A DNA stretch of 64,000 bases from Zobellella denitrificans (GCF_002237365.1 NZ_NMUO01000005.1:20272-84271), one strand, 5' to 3'; positions 17,053 to 26,300 are shown, counted from the stretch's first letter. Numbers and translations: made by a program. The notes: generated by a model from the sequence alone, not told the origin.

Positions 17053-18063
17053 TCAGCCCAGGCTGAGGGGATGGTGGCAGGCCACCTGCTGGGTGGCGCT
17101 GAACTCCCGCGCCGCCGGGGCGGCCTGCCTGCACTGCTCGGTGGCGAAACGGCAGCGCGGGTGGAAGGCGCAACCCGAAGGAGGCGAAATCGGGTTGGGC
17201 ACCTCACCGGTGACCGGGGTCCGCTCCTTGTGGATCACCTCCATGCTGGGAATGGCGTCCATCAGCATGCGGGTATAGGGATGGCGGGGCCGGTTGAACA
17301 CCTCCTCCACCGTGCCCACCTCCACCAGCCGGCCCAGGTACATGATGCCGACCCGGTCGGAAAAGTGGGACACCACCGACATGTCGTGGCTGATAAAGAG
17401 GTAGGTCAGGCCCAGCTCCTGCTGCAGATCCTTCATCAGGTTGAGCACCTGGGCCTGCACCGACACGTCCAGGGCCGAGGTGGGCTCGTCGCAGATCAGA
17501 AACTCGGGCTCGCCGGCCAGGGCCCGGGCGATGGAGATGCGCTGGCGCTGGCCGCCGGAGAACTCGTGGGGGAACTTGTCCATGTCCGAGGCCGCCAGCC
17601 CCACCTGCTCCAGCAGTTGCCCCACCCGGCGCCGGCCTTGCTCCCGGCCGTTGATCATGCCGAACAGCACCAGCGGCTCGGCCACGATGCGCTCCACCTT
17701 CCAGCGCGGATTGAGGCTGGCGAAGGGATCCTGGAAGATCATCTGGCAGCGGCGGCGGATATACTGGCGCTGCTCGCGGCTGGCCGTCGCCAGCCGGGTG
17801 CCCTGGTAGCTGATGTCGCCCTCGGTCGGCCGGTACAGGCCCGACAGCAGCCGGGCCACCGTCGACTTGCCGCAGCCGGACTCCCCCACCAGGCTGAAGG
17901 TTTCGCCCCTGCGGATCTGGAAGTCGATGCCGCGCACCGCGTGCACATAGGTTTTTTCCGCCCGGTTCAGCAGGCGATGGATAAAGGGCCTGGAAATATC
18001 GAACTTGATATGCAGGTTGCGTACCTCTACCAGCTCGGTCCCGGTGATCATCTCGCTCATCAT
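17053..18063 (-). CDS. dipeptide/oligopeptide-type ABC transporter ATP-binding protein (DppF-like)
   Basis: A 336-aa ATPase of the peptide/nickel ABC importer class. Walker A is GESGCGKST, the ABC signature is EFSGGQRQRISIARAL, and Walker B is FLICDEPTSALD. The C-terminal oligopeptide/dipeptide extension has the Cys-rich GCAFHPRCRFATEQC, which in this family can hold an iron-sulphur cluster. The ATG at 18063 overlaps the stop of the preceding gene as ATGA. It is the last gene of a five-gene operon (binding protein, two permeases, two ATPases). Confidence 0.9.
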   Translation of the reverse strand: MMSEMITGTELVEVRNLHIKFDISRPFIHRLLNRAEKTYVHAVRGIDFQIRRGETFSLVGESGCGKSTVARLLSGLYRPTEGDISYQGTRLATASREQRQYIRRRCQMIFQDPFASLNPRWKVERIVAEPLVLFGMINGREQGRRRVGQLLEQVGLAASDMDKFPHEFSGGQRQRISIARALAGEPEFLICDEPTSALDVSVQAQVLNLMKDLQQELGLTYLFISHDMSVVSHFSDRVGIMYLGRLVEVGTVEEVFNRPRHPYTRMLMDAIPSMEVIHKERTPVTGEVPNPISPPSGCAFHPRCRFATEQCRQAAPAAREFSATQQVACHHPLSLG

Positions 18064-19058
18064 GCCAGCTCCTCTTGCTTGACTTTCAAACAGGCGACCC
18101 GGGAGTCCCCCACTTTTTCCAGCACCGGCGCCTGCTGCCGGCATTCGGCCCCGCTGTGCGGGCAGCGCGGATTGAAGGCGCAGCCCGGGGGGATGGCGTT
18201 GAGCCGGGGCATGGCGCCGGGGATCTGGGACAGCCTGGGTTCGCGCACCCCGATGCGGGGGATGGAGGCCATCAGCCCGGCGGTATAGGGGTGGTGCGGC
18301 GCCTTGAGCACCGCCTCGACCGGGCCGATTTCCACCAGCCGGCCGGCGTACATCACCGCCACCCGATCGCAGATCTCGGCGATCACCCCCATGTCGTGGG
18401 TCACCAGCATCACCGAAGCCTGGTGCTGCTTGCACAGCCGCCTAAGCAGTTGCAGCACCTGGGCCTGCACCGACACGTCCAGGGCCGTGGTCGGCTCGTC
18501 GGCGATGATCACCCTGGGCTCGACGCACAGCGCCAGGGCGATCACGATGCGCTGGCGCATGCCGCCGGAAAACTGGTGCGGATACTGATCGATGCGCTGC
18601 TCCGCCGCCGGTATGCCCACTTCCTGCATCAGCTTCAGCGCCTTGTCCCGCGCCGCCTGGTAGGACAGGGGCAGGTGGGTCTGGATGGTCTCGATCAGCT
18701 GCTTGCCCACCGTCATCACCGGGTTCAGGCTGGTCAGGGGATCCTGGAAGATGGCCCCGATCTCCTTGCCGCGCAGCAGCCGGCGCCGCTCCTCGTCCAG
18801 ATCGTCGATGCGCTGGCCGTAGAGGCGGATCTGCCCCGAGGCGATCCGTCCCGGCGGCTCGAGCAGGCCGGTGATGGCCGAGCCGGTAAGGGACTTGCCG
18901 GCCCCCGACTCGCCCACCACCCCGAGGATTTCGCCCGCCCGCATCTCGAAGGACACCTGCTGGATCGCCTTGAGGTTGCCCTTGCGATGGCTGAATTCGA
19001 TGCACAGATCCTCGACCTGCAGCACCACCTCGCCACTGTTGTTGCTTCCATTCGCCAT
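18060..19058 (-). CDS. dipeptide/oligopeptide-type ABC transporter ATP-binding protein (DppD-like)
   Basis: A 332-aa ATPase, partner of the DppF-like subunit. Walker A is GESGAGKSL (Leu in place of the usual Thr, as is common for DppD), the signature is QFSGGMRQRIVIALAL, and Walker B is VIIADEPTTALD. It ends with the family's Cys segment GCAFNPRCPHSGAEC. It follows the permease gene by 10 bp and overlaps the next ATPase gene by four bases. Confidence 0.9.
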   Translation of the reverse strand: MANGSNNSGEVVLQVEDLCIEFSHRKGNLKAIQQVSFEMRAGEILGVVGESGAGKSLTGSAITGLLEPPGRIASGQIRLYGQRIDDLDEERRRLLRGKEIGAIFQDPLTSLNPVMTVGKQLIETIQTHLPLSYQAARDKALKLMQEVGIPAAEQRIDQYPHQFSGGMRQRIVIALALCVEPRVIIADEPTTALDVSVQAQVLQLLRRLCKQHQASVMLVTHDMGVIAEICDRVAVMYAGRLVEIGPVEAVLKAPHHPYTAGLMASIPRIGVREPRLSQIPGAMPRLNAIPPGCAFNPRCPHSGAECRQQAPVLEKVGDSRVACLKVKQEELA

Positions 19059-19068
19059 GTTGTGCTCC

Positions 19069-20058
19069 TTAACGCAGCTTGGGGTTGAGGGCGTCGCGCA
19101 GCCAGTCGCCCACCAGGTTGACCGACAGCGCCAGCACCACCAGCACCAGGGAGGGGAACACCACCACCCACCACTGGCCGGAGAACAGGTACTTGTTGCC
19201 CTCGTTGATCAGGGTGCCGAGGGACGGCTGGTTGGGCGGCATGCCCACCCCGAGGAAGGACAGGGTGGCCTCGGTGAGCACCGCCAGCGCCAGGTGCAGG
19301 GTGGCCAGCACCAGCACCGGGCTCAGCACGTTCGGCAGTATGTGCAGGAACATGATGCGCAGGTTGCCGCTGCCCATGACCTTGGCGGCCTGCACGTATT
19401 CCTTGTGGCCTTCCAGCAGGGTGCAGCCGCGCACGGTGCGGGCGTACTGCATCCAGCCGGTGAGGGTGATGGAGATGACGATGATGTACACCGCCATCTG
19501 CTCGTGCATCTCCTGGGGCAGCAGGCCCCGGGCCGCGCCGCTCACCAGCAGGGCGAACATGATGGTGGGAAAGCTCAGCATGGCGTCCGCCAGGCGCATG
19601 ATCAGGGCGTCGACGGTGCCGCCGAAATAGCCGCTGACCACCCCCAGGGTAACACCCAGGGCCATGGCGCAGAGCACGCTGATAAAGCCGACGATCAGGG
19701 ACACCCGCAGGCCGTAGAGGATCAGCGAGTAGACGTCCCGTCCCTGGATGTCGGTGCCCAGCCAGAAGCGGGCCTCGCCGCTTTCCACCCAGGCCGGGGG
19801 CAGTTCCGAGTCCATCAGATCGAAGGCGGCCATGTCGAAGGGGTTGTAGTGGGACAGCAAAGGCGCGCAGATGCCGGCGAACAGCAGCAGCGCCAGCACC
19901 GCCGTGGCCACCACCGTCAGCCGGGAAGTGCGGAAGTTGTAGCACAGATCGCTGTCCACGAAGGCCAGCCAGCCCTGCCACAGGCGCGTCGCATAGCCGG
20001 GCCGGGACGCCTTGCCCTCGGCGGCCGGTGCCGGTTTGGAGACGGTATCGATATCCAT
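19069..20058 (-). CDS. dipeptide-type ABC transporter permease (DppC-like)
   Basis: A 329-aa inner-membrane permease with an N-terminal cytoplasmic tail, about six helices and the binding-protein-dependent loop (EYVQAAKVMGSGNLRIMFLHILPNVL). It also has the GTDIQGRDVYSLILYGLRVS segment typical of DppC/OppC proteins. It starts 14 bp after the DppB-like gene ends. Substrate cannot be read from the permease. Confidence 0.9.
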   Translation of the reverse strand: MDIDTVSKPAPAAEGKASRPGYATRLWQGWLAFVDSDLCYNFRTSRLTVVATAVLALLLFAGICAPLLSHYNPFDMAAFDLMDSELPPAWVESGEARFWLGTDIQGRDVYSLILYGLRVSLIVGFISVLCAMALGVTLGVVSGYFGGTVDALIMRLADAMLSFPTIMFALLVSGAARGLLPQEMHEQMAVYIIVISITLTGWMQYARTVRGCTLLEGHKEYVQAAKVMGSGNLRIMFLHILPNVLSPVLVLATLHLALAVLTEATLSFLGVGMPPNQPSLGTLINEGNKYLFSGQWWVVVFPSLVLVVLALSVNLVGDWLRDALNPKLR

Positions 20059-20072
20059 GGGTTACCTCGTCC

Positions 20073-21044
20073 TTAATGGTTGCTGGATTTCATGCGCGGA
20101 TCTATCACCCGGTAGAGGATGTCGACCAGGGTATTGATGCAGATGAAGATCAGGGAGATGAACACCAGATAAGCAGAGATCACCGGTATATCCACGTAGT
20201 TCACCGCCTGGATAAACAACAGCCCCATGCCCGGCCACTGGAACACCGTCTCGGTGACCACGGCGAAGGCGATCAGCCCCCCGATCTGCAGGCCGACGAT
20301 GGTGATCACCGGCAGCAGGGAGTTGCGCAGGGCATGGCCGTAGTTGATGCTGCGCTGGCGGATGCCGCGGGCCTTGGCGAACTTGATGTAGTCGGTGCGC
20401 AGCACCTCCTTCATCTCGCTGCGCACCAGGCGCATGATCATGGTGATCATGAACAGCGCCAGGGACAGGGCCGGCAATATGATGGAGGCCCAGCCCGACT
20501 TGCTGAACAATCCGGTGCTCCACCAGCCGAGATCCATCACCTCGCCCCGGCCGTGGGACGGCAGCCAGCCCAGCCAGACGGAGAAGATGATGATAAGGGC
20601 GATGCCGGCGATAAAGCTGGGCAGCGACACCCCTACCAGGGAAATGGTCTGCACCAGGCTGGTGAGCCACTTGTTGCGCGACAGCGAGACCCAGACCCCC
20701 GCCGGCAATCCCACCGCCAGGGAGATGATCACGGCGACGAACACCAGCTCCAGGGTGGCGGGCAACCGCTCGGTGATCAGGTTGAGCACTTCCATCTTGT
20801 TGTAGTAGGAAATGCCAAAATCGCCCTGGGCGATGTTGCCCACGAAGCGGGCGTACTGGGTAATGACGGAATCGTTAAGACCCAGCTTTTCCCGCAGCTC
20901 TTCCCGCTCCAGCGGGGTGGCGCTCTCGGGCAGCATGTTGTCGACCGGATCGCCGACGAACTGGAACATCACGAAGGCGATCAAGGCCACCGACAGCATC
21001 AGCCCGCAGGCCTGGATCAAGCGCTGGATAATAAAAGCCAACAT
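20073..21044 (-). CDS. dipeptide-type ABC transporter permease (DppB-like)
   Basis: A 323-aa inner-membrane permease of the DppB/OppB family with about six helices. The coupling loop is DYIKFAKARGIRQRSINYGHALRNSLLP, shown here by its core AKARGI and HALRNSLLP. It is preceded by an AAAGGAGTGAACT ribosome site and lies 46 bp after the binding-protein gene. Confidence 0.9.
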   Translation of the reverse strand: MLAFIIQRLIQACGLMLSVALIAFVMFQFVGDPVDNMLPESATPLEREELREKLGLNDSVITQYARFVGNIAQGDFGISYYNKMEVLNLITERLPATLELVFVAVIISLAVGLPAGVWVSLSRNKWLTSLVQTISLVGVSLPSFIAGIALIIIFSVWLGWLPSHGRGEVMDLGWWSTGLFSKSGWASIILPALSLALFMITMIMRLVRSEMKEVLRTDYIKFAKARGIRQRSINYGHALRNSLLPVITIVGLQIGGLIAFAVVTETVFQWPGMGLLFIQAVNYVDIPVISAYLVFISLIFICINTLVDILYRVIDPRMKSSNH

Positions 21045-21090
21045 AGTTCACTCCTTTGATGGGAAATGAGGGCCCGCGGGCCCCCTTGTC

Positions 21091-22680
21091 CTAGTTCAGG
21101 CTGGCGTACCAGAGCCGTACCACGTTGTCCGGGTTCTGGGTGATCGACAGCTTGTCGGAGGTCGCCCAGGCCACCGGCTCGAAGTGCAGGGGCAGGAAAG
21201 GCAGTTCCTGCTGGGCCAGCGCCAGCACCTCGCCCATCAGATCGGCCCGGATCTGCTGATCCAGCTCGGTGTTGGACTGCTCGATCAGCCGGTCTATGGT
21301 GTCGTTCTTGAAGCGGGGGATATTGAAGGCGCCGTAGATGCCGCCGTCGCGGGAGTGGAGCAGTTGCTGGTTGATGCTGTAGGCATCGTACAGGGGCAGG
21401 TTGGCCCACCCCAGTACCGCCACGTCGGTACGGCCGTTGTCGCGGATCTGGGAATAGACGCTGCGCGGATGCACGTTGAGGCTGCTGTCGATGCCGATCC
21501 GCGCCCAGTAGCGCTGCACCGCCTGGCACCATTGCTCCGCATTGAGGTAGTAGCCCTGCTCGCAGTCGAAGGCCAGCTTGAAGCCCTTCGGGTAGCCGGC
21601 CTCGGCCAGCAGCGCCTTGGCCCGCTCGGGATCGTAGCCGAGTTCGACCCCGCGTTCGGCGTCGAAGCCGGCGATGGCCGGGGCCACGAAGGTGTTGGCC
21701 ACGTCGGTCATGCCGCGCATGATCTTCTTGACGATCGCCTCCCGGTCGATTGCCATGTGCATGGCCTCGCGCACCCGCCGGTCCTGGAGCGGGTTCTTGC
21801 CGTCCACATTGCCCGCGTTCAGCTCATCGGCCATGTTCAGGGACAGGAAGATCACCCGCAGCGAGGGCCGGACCATGACCTCCACGCGCTTTTCCTTCTC
21901 CAGCCGGGGCAGGTCCTGCAGGGGGACGTCGCTCACCAGATCGAACTCCCCGGCCAGGATGCCGGCCAGGCGGGTAGCGTCGGATGACACCGGCTTGTAG
22001 ATGATGCGATCGATATTGTGCTGCGCCTGGTCGCCGTTCCACCAGTCCGCATTCTTCACCAGCACCATCTCGGCGTCACGCCGGCGGCTTTCCAGCCGGA
22101 AGGGGCCGGTGCCGTTGGTGTTGTTGGTGGCGTAGCCTTCGGTGCCCTTGCTCATGCTGGTGGGCTCCAGCGCCCGGTGCTCTTCCATCCATTCCTTGTC
22201 CATCATCAGGATGCCGCTCAGCTCGTTGAGGGCGATGGGAGATTTGGAGCTCAGCCGGATATCGACGGTGTACTCGTCCACCTTCACCGCCTCCTTGATG
22301 GAAGAGGCGTTGCCGCGGATGCCGGAGTCCGGGTGGGTGACCCGGGCGATGGAGGCGACCACGTCGTCGGCATTGAAGTCGTTACCGTTGTGGAAGCGGA
22401 CCCCTTCACGCAGGTAGAAGCGCAGGGTGGTGTCGTCCCGTTGCTCCCAACGGGTGGCCAGGGCCCCTTCCATCTCCAGTTGCTCGTTCCATTGCACCAG
22501 GCCTTCATAGATATGGTTCTGGAACGCCAGGGCCGGGGTCGAGGCGAAGGCGTAAGGGTCCAGGGTGGGGATATCCGACTGCTGGGCCCAGCGCACCACC
22601 TTTTCCGCCATCGCCGGTTGTGCCATCAGGCTGCACGAAGCCGCCATCAGGCAGGCTGCTACCGTCTTGAGTTTCATCAT
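21091..22680 (-). CDS. family 5 extracellular solute-binding protein
   Basis: A 529-aa periplasmic binding protein of the peptide/nickel family. A Sec signal peptide is clear (MMKLKTVAACLMAASCSLMA, cleavage after AQPAMA). Family features are DIPTLDPYAFASTPA, LREGVRFHNGNDFNADDVVAS and the REAMHMAIDREAIVKKIMRG segment. It captures the substrate for the downstream permeases and ATPases. Two divergent or nearby amidohydrolases suggest an amide or cyclic nitrogen compound rather than an ordinary dipeptide. The promoter region contains the 13-base motif proposed as a GntR operator. Confidence 0.9.
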   Translation of the reverse strand: MMKLKTVAACLMAASCSLMAQPAMAEKVVRWAQQSDIPTLDPYAFASTPALAFQNHIYEGLVQWNEQLEMEGALATRWEQRDDTTLRFYLREGVRFHNGNDFNADDVVASIARVTHPDSGIRGNASSIKEAVKVDEYTVDIRLSSKSPIALNELSGILMMDKEWMEEHRALEPTSMSKGTEGYATNNTNGTGPFRLESRRRDAEMVLVKNADWWNGDQAQHNIDRIIYKPVSSDATRLAGILAGEFDLVSDVPLQDLPRLEKEKRVEVMVRPSLRVIFLSLNMADELNAGNVDGKNPLQDRRVREAMHMAIDREAIVKKIMRGMTDVANTFVAPAIAGFDAERGVELGYDPERAKALLAEAGYPKGFKLAFDCEQGYYLNAEQWCQAVQRYWARIGIDSSLNVHPRSVYSQIRDNGRTDVAVLGWANLPLYDAYSINQQLLHSRDGGIYGAFNIPRFKNDTIDRLIEQSNTELDQQIRADLMGEVLALAQQELPFLPLHFEPVAWATSDKLSITQNPDNVVRLWYASLN

Positions 22681-22802
22681 CTACTACCTTCCCTGTGAGT
22701 GAAAAACACCGGCTTGGCCGGCCTGGCAGTCCGGGGGCCGCACTGGCCACACCGGACTTTGTCTGTACGTTAGCTTTGCATCTATTAACAAATCAATATA
22801 AA

Positions 22803-22815
22803 ATTGCTAACAATT
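22803..22815. promoter_or_regulatory. putative GntR operator in the divergent ABC/amidohydrolase promoter
   Basis: ATTGCTAACAATT, an imperfect palindrome, lies in the AT-rich gap between the binding-protein gene (-) and the first amidohydrolase (+). The identical 13 bases occur in reverse orientation at 27436-27448 before the M14-like gene of the same locus. A GntR regulator gene lies at the end of the locus. The rest of this 268-bp gap holds only AT-rich promoter-like sequence. Confidence 0.6.
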
Positions 22816-22948
22816 TACACACCATGTGATATCAATCAAAAAACACAAAGTTACCACTCGGTAAGATGAGTCCAGTCCCGGGCAGCGGATCGCTGCCCTC
22901 ACTCAAACACAAGGGGTCCGCCTTCGATAGGACCAACAGGGAGCAACC

Positions 22949-24139
22949 ATGACGACCACCCTCATCCGGCAGGTACGCCTCAACGGCCAACAGCAAAGCC
23001 GGGACTTGCTGATCGAGCAGGGCCGCATCGGCCGTATCGACCCCCATATCACGCCGCCGCCCGGTGCCCAAGTGGTCGAAGGCGGCCACCGCCTGGCCCT
23101 GCCCGGCTTTATCGACGGCCACGCCCATATCGACAAATCCCTGTGGGGCATGGACTGGTATGTCAACGAAGTGCCGCGGGAGTTGCCCGCCATCATCGAT
23201 AACGAGCGTCGCTTCCGGCGTGAACAGGCGTTCGACAGCCGGCGCCAGTCCGAGCGCATCGCCCGCCAGGCGATTCGCCTGGGCACCACCCATATCCGCA
23301 CCCATATCGACGTGGACACGGAAATCGGCCTGCGCCATATGGAAGGGGTGCTGGCCACCCGGGACGCCCTGGCCGAGCAGATTTACATAGAGACGGTCTG
23401 CTTTCCCCAGAGCGGCCTGCTGGGCCGGCCCGGTACCCGGACATTGATGGAAGAGGCGATCAAACTGGGCGCCGATTATGTGGGCGGCATAGATCCGTCC
23501 AGCTTCGAGCGCAATCCGGTGGCCCATCTCGACGCCGTGTTCGAGCTCGCCGCCAAATACGGCAAGGGGGTGGATCTGCACCTGCATGAGCCGGGCGAGC
23601 TGGGCGCCTTCTCGGTGGAACTGATGACAGAGCGCACCCGCGCCCTGGGCATGCAGGGCAAGGTCACCATCAGCCACGCCTTTTGCCTGGGCGAGGTGGA
23701 TCCCGGCTACCAGGATCGGCTGATCGCCGGGCTGGCCGAGGCGGATATCGCCATCGCCACCACGGCCCCCGCCAATCGCCAGGTGCCGCCCTATGAAAAA
23801 CTGCGCGCCGCCGGGGTCAGGGTGACCGCCGGCAACGACGGCATCCGCGACACCTGGAGCCCCTATGGCAACGGCGACATGCTGCAGCGGGCCATGCTGA
23901 TGGGGCTGAAATACCGCTGGCGCCAGGACCGGGAGCTGGCTCAGGCGTTGCACGCCATCACCCGGGGCGGCGCCGAGGTGATGGGGCTGAAGGACTACGG
24001 CCTGGAAGTGGGCTGCCGGGCGGATCTGGTGCTGCTGGCAGGGCAGGCGGTGGCCGAGGTGATCGCCGAGCCGCCACGGGAGCGCACCGTGTTCAAGGCC
24101 GGCCGGCTGGTCGCCGACCGGGGCGAATGCCTGTTCTGA
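22949..24139 (+). CDS. cytosine-deaminase-like amidohydrolase
   Basis: A 396-aa metal-dependent hydrolase of the amidohydrolase superfamily. The metal site is complete: HAHIDK (HxH) near residue 58, HLHEPGELG, ISHAFCLG and the Asp in AGNDGIRDTW. The HAHIDKS and NDGIRD(T/P)W segments are characteristic of the cytosine deaminase and N-isopropylammelide hydrolase group, which hydrolyse an amino or amide group on a ring. It is divergent from the ABC importer and preceded by GGGAGCAACC. The likely role is the first cytoplasmic attack on the imported compound. The substrate is unknown. Confidence 0.85.
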   Translation: MTTTLIRQVRLNGQQQSRDLLIEQGRIGRIDPHITPPPGAQVVEGGHRLALPGFIDGHAHIDKSLWGMDWYVNEVPRELPAIIDNERRFRREQAFDSRRQSERIARQAIRLGTTHIRTHIDVDTEIGLRHMEGVLATRDALAEQIYIETVCFPQSGLLGRPGTRTLMEEAIKLGADYVGGIDPSSFERNPVAHLDAVFELAAKYGKGVDLHLHEPGELGAFSVELMTERTRALGMQGKVTISHAFCLGEVDPGYQDRLIAGLAEADIAIATTAPANRQVPPYEKLRAAGVRVTAGNDGIRDTWSPYGNGDMLQRAMLMGLKYRWRQDRELAQALHAITRGGAEVMGLKDYGLEVGCRADLVLLAGQAVAEVIAEPPRERTVFKAGRLVADRGECLF

Positions 24140-24176
24140 CCACTTAAATAACTGATCCAAATAGCGCTACATCGAC

Positions 24177-24352
24177 CGGGCACCGCACGCAGACACGCCG
24201 TGAGGATATGACACTCGCGGTTTCAGCCTGCTGCGAACATTCACTGGATGTTCGGTCAGGCTGAAACCACTCGTCACGGCGAGCAAACTCGCCCCCTGGG
24301 GGCTCCGTCGCGCCATCCCTGGCGCGAAGGGTCTGCTTAGCAGCCCCGGTCG
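24177..24352. repeat. dispersed structured repeat, family A short form, copy 4, with internal 103-bp unit
   Basis: The outer stem CCGGGCACCGCACGCAGAC... GTCTGCTTAGC and the core CCCTGGGGGCTCCGTCGCGC match the copy at 13.3 kb. Between them is an extra unit of about 103 bp (24192-24294) that recurs inverted at 26133-26235. That unit folds into a hairpin with GGTTTCAGCCTG pairing to CAGGCTGAAACC and an inner CGAACAT/ATGTTCG stem. The copy lies between the two amidohydrolase genes. Confidence 0.8.
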
Positions 24353-24417
24353 CTGTCGGCAGTGATCTACTATTCGGAACAGCTAGTTAACACTATATAC
24401 CGACGGAGTTTCACCCC

Positions 24418-25887
24418 ATGAAAACCATCAAAATGACCGCCCGCTACGTGATCGGCTTCAAGGACGGCGGCCACCATATCTACGAGCAGGGCGAGCTGGT
24501 CTACCGCGGCGACAGCGTGCTGTTCGTCGGCCATGGCTACCAGGGCCAGGTCGACGAGACCCAGGACATGGGCAACGCCCTGCTCGGCCCCGGCTTTATC
24601 GACCTGGACGCGGTGGCCGACCTGGACTCCACCGTACTGGCCTTCGATCACCAGCCGGGCTGGCAGAAGGGCCGGCTGCCCGCCAGCGACTGGCAGCGAC
24701 GCGAGACCTACAGCGACGCCGAACTCGACTTCAACAAGCGCTACGCCTTCAGCCAGTTGCTGCTGAACGGCATCACCACCATCGCTCCCATCACCTCCAT
24801 CCTGTACCGGGAGTGGGCCGAAACCGCCGACGAGTTCCTCCGCGCCGCCGACATCGCCGAGAGCCTGGGCGTACGCGCCTACCTGGGGCCGGCCTATATG
24901 TCGGGCTACGGCGTGGTCAACCCGGACGGCAGCCTCGACATGCGTTTCGACGAACAACGGGGGTTGCAGGGACTGGAGCAGGCGGTGCGCTACGTGGAAG
25001 AACTGCAGGGCCGCCACGGCGACACCATCAGGGGCATGCTGGCGCCGGACCGGATAGAGGGCTGTACCCCGGAGCTGCTGCGCCAGACCGCCAGCGCCAT
25101 GCGTGCACTGGACTGCCCGGTGCGGCTGCACAGCTGTCAGGGGCAATTTGAGCTGGACATGGTGCATGAGCTGCACAATGGCATGTCGTCGGTGGAATTG
25201 ATGGCCGAAAACGGCCTGCTGGATCACCGCCTGCTGCTGCCCCATCTGCAATACCTGGGCGGCAAGCACAGCACACCGGAAAAAGTGGAGCGGGAGCTGG
25301 TACTGCTGGGGCAGGCCGGAGCCAATGCGGTGATCTGCCCCATAGTGGCCGGTCGCCACAGCAAGTATTTCCATGGCGTGCGCCAGTTCCGGCAGGCCGG
25401 CATCAACCTCAGTCTGGGCACGGATACCTTTCCGCCGGACATGATCCAGAACATGCATATCGGCGCCATCCTGAGCCGGGTGGAAAGCAACGACATCACC
25501 GCCGCCTCCGCCGCCGATTACTACAACATGGCCACCCTGGGCGGCGCCCGGGCCCTGGGGCGGGAGGACATCGGCCGGCTCTGCCCGGGCTCCAGGGCCG
25601 ATATCATGGTGTTCGACTTCGACCGCATCCACACCGGTCAGGTGTTCGATCCCATCACCACCATGGTGATCAACGGTAACGGCCGGGATATCAAGGGAGT
25701 GATCGTCAACGGCGACAAGGTGGTATGGGACGGCCAACTGGTCAAGGCCGGGCTGGATGTGCAGGAGCTGCACCACCAGGCTCAGCGCCAGTTCGAGCGG
25801 TTCATGACCAGCTACCCAGAGCGCTGCCACCGCCATCCGCCGCTGGCGGAGATCTTCCCGCCCAGCTTTCCGCTGAGCCGGCCATAG
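24418..25887 (+). CDS. AtzA/TrzN-like chlorohydrolase-family amidohydrolase lacking the HxH motif
   Basis: A 489-aa cytoplasmic protein of the amidohydrolase superfamily (the group often named chlorohydrolase). The usual N-terminal GFxDxHxH metal motif is replaced by GPGFIDLDAVADLDST, so the two His ligands are missing. Other metal-site elements remain: VRLHSCQGQ, LLPHLQYLGG and the Asp in SLGTDTFPPDM. The C-terminus has the typical composite beta segment GSRADIMVFDF. Relatives with this altered motif exist as far as I recall, so it is probably a subgroup and not a mutation. It is flanked by two inverted 103-bp repeat units. Confidence 0.8.
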   Translation: MKTIKMTARYVIGFKDGGHHIYEQGELVYRGDSVLFVGHGYQGQVDETQDMGNALLGPGFIDLDAVADLDSTVLAFDHQPGWQKGRLPASDWQRRETYSDAELDFNKRYAFSQLLLNGITTIAPITSILYREWAETADEFLRAADIAESLGVRAYLGPAYMSGYGVVNPDGSLDMRFDEQRGLQGLEQAVRYVEELQGRHGDTIRGMLAPDRIEGCTPELLRQTASAMRALDCPVRLHSCQGQFELDMVHELHNGMSSVELMAENGLLDHRLLLPHLQYLGGKHSTPEKVERELVLLGQAGANAVICPIVAGRHSKYFHGVRQFRQAGINLSLGTDTFPPDMIQNMHIGAILSRVESNDITAASAADYYNMATLGGARALGREDIGRLCPGSRADIMVFDFDRIHTGQVFDPITTMVINGNGRDIKGVIVNGDKVVWDGQLVKAGLDVQELHHQAQRQFERFMTSYPERCHRHPPLAEIFPPSFPLSRP

Positions 25888-26280
25888 ACAACACGCCGTG
25901 AATCCTCCCTGGCGCGGAGGGCCGGCTTCGCTGCCACCCTTGGTCCTCCCCTTCATCCCGCAGTCGTCTGCCGGACCACCATCAAGCGGCGCCGGGGCTT
26001 GCAAAGAGGTGACAGGGATGGCCTCCGCCGACCGTCACCTGCCAGGGGGCGCGAAGCGCCTTGCACCGCCGCCAGCATCGCGAAGCGATGATACGGCGGT
26101 TTCCGCGACATTCGGCAGGTGCGAGCCTACAGGGGGCGAGCTTGCTCGCCGTGACGAGCCGTTTCGGCCTGACCGAACCTCCAGTGAATGTTCGCAGCAG
26201 GCCGAAACAGCGAGTGTCATATTTTGCGGCGTGTCGGTGGAGGTGGCCCTGTTGCCTCTTCTCTAGGTTGCAACAGACAA
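25888..26280. repeat. dispersed structured repeat, family A, copy 5, carrying the inverted 103-bp unit
   Basis: This copy fills the 432-bp gap between convergent genes, and no gene is seen there. It keeps AACACGCCGTGAATCCTCCC, GGCGCGGAGGGCCGGC and the stem AAAGAGGTGACAGGGATGGC with GGTGGCCCTGTTGCCTCTT. The unit at 26133-26235 is the reverse complement of 24192-24294 at roughly 90 percent identity. Where one copy has GTTTCAGCC/GGCTGAAAC the other has GTTTCGGCC/GGCCGAAAC, so pairing is kept. Confidence 0.8.
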
Positions 26281-26300
26281 CAAATAGCCGGTTGGTCGAT

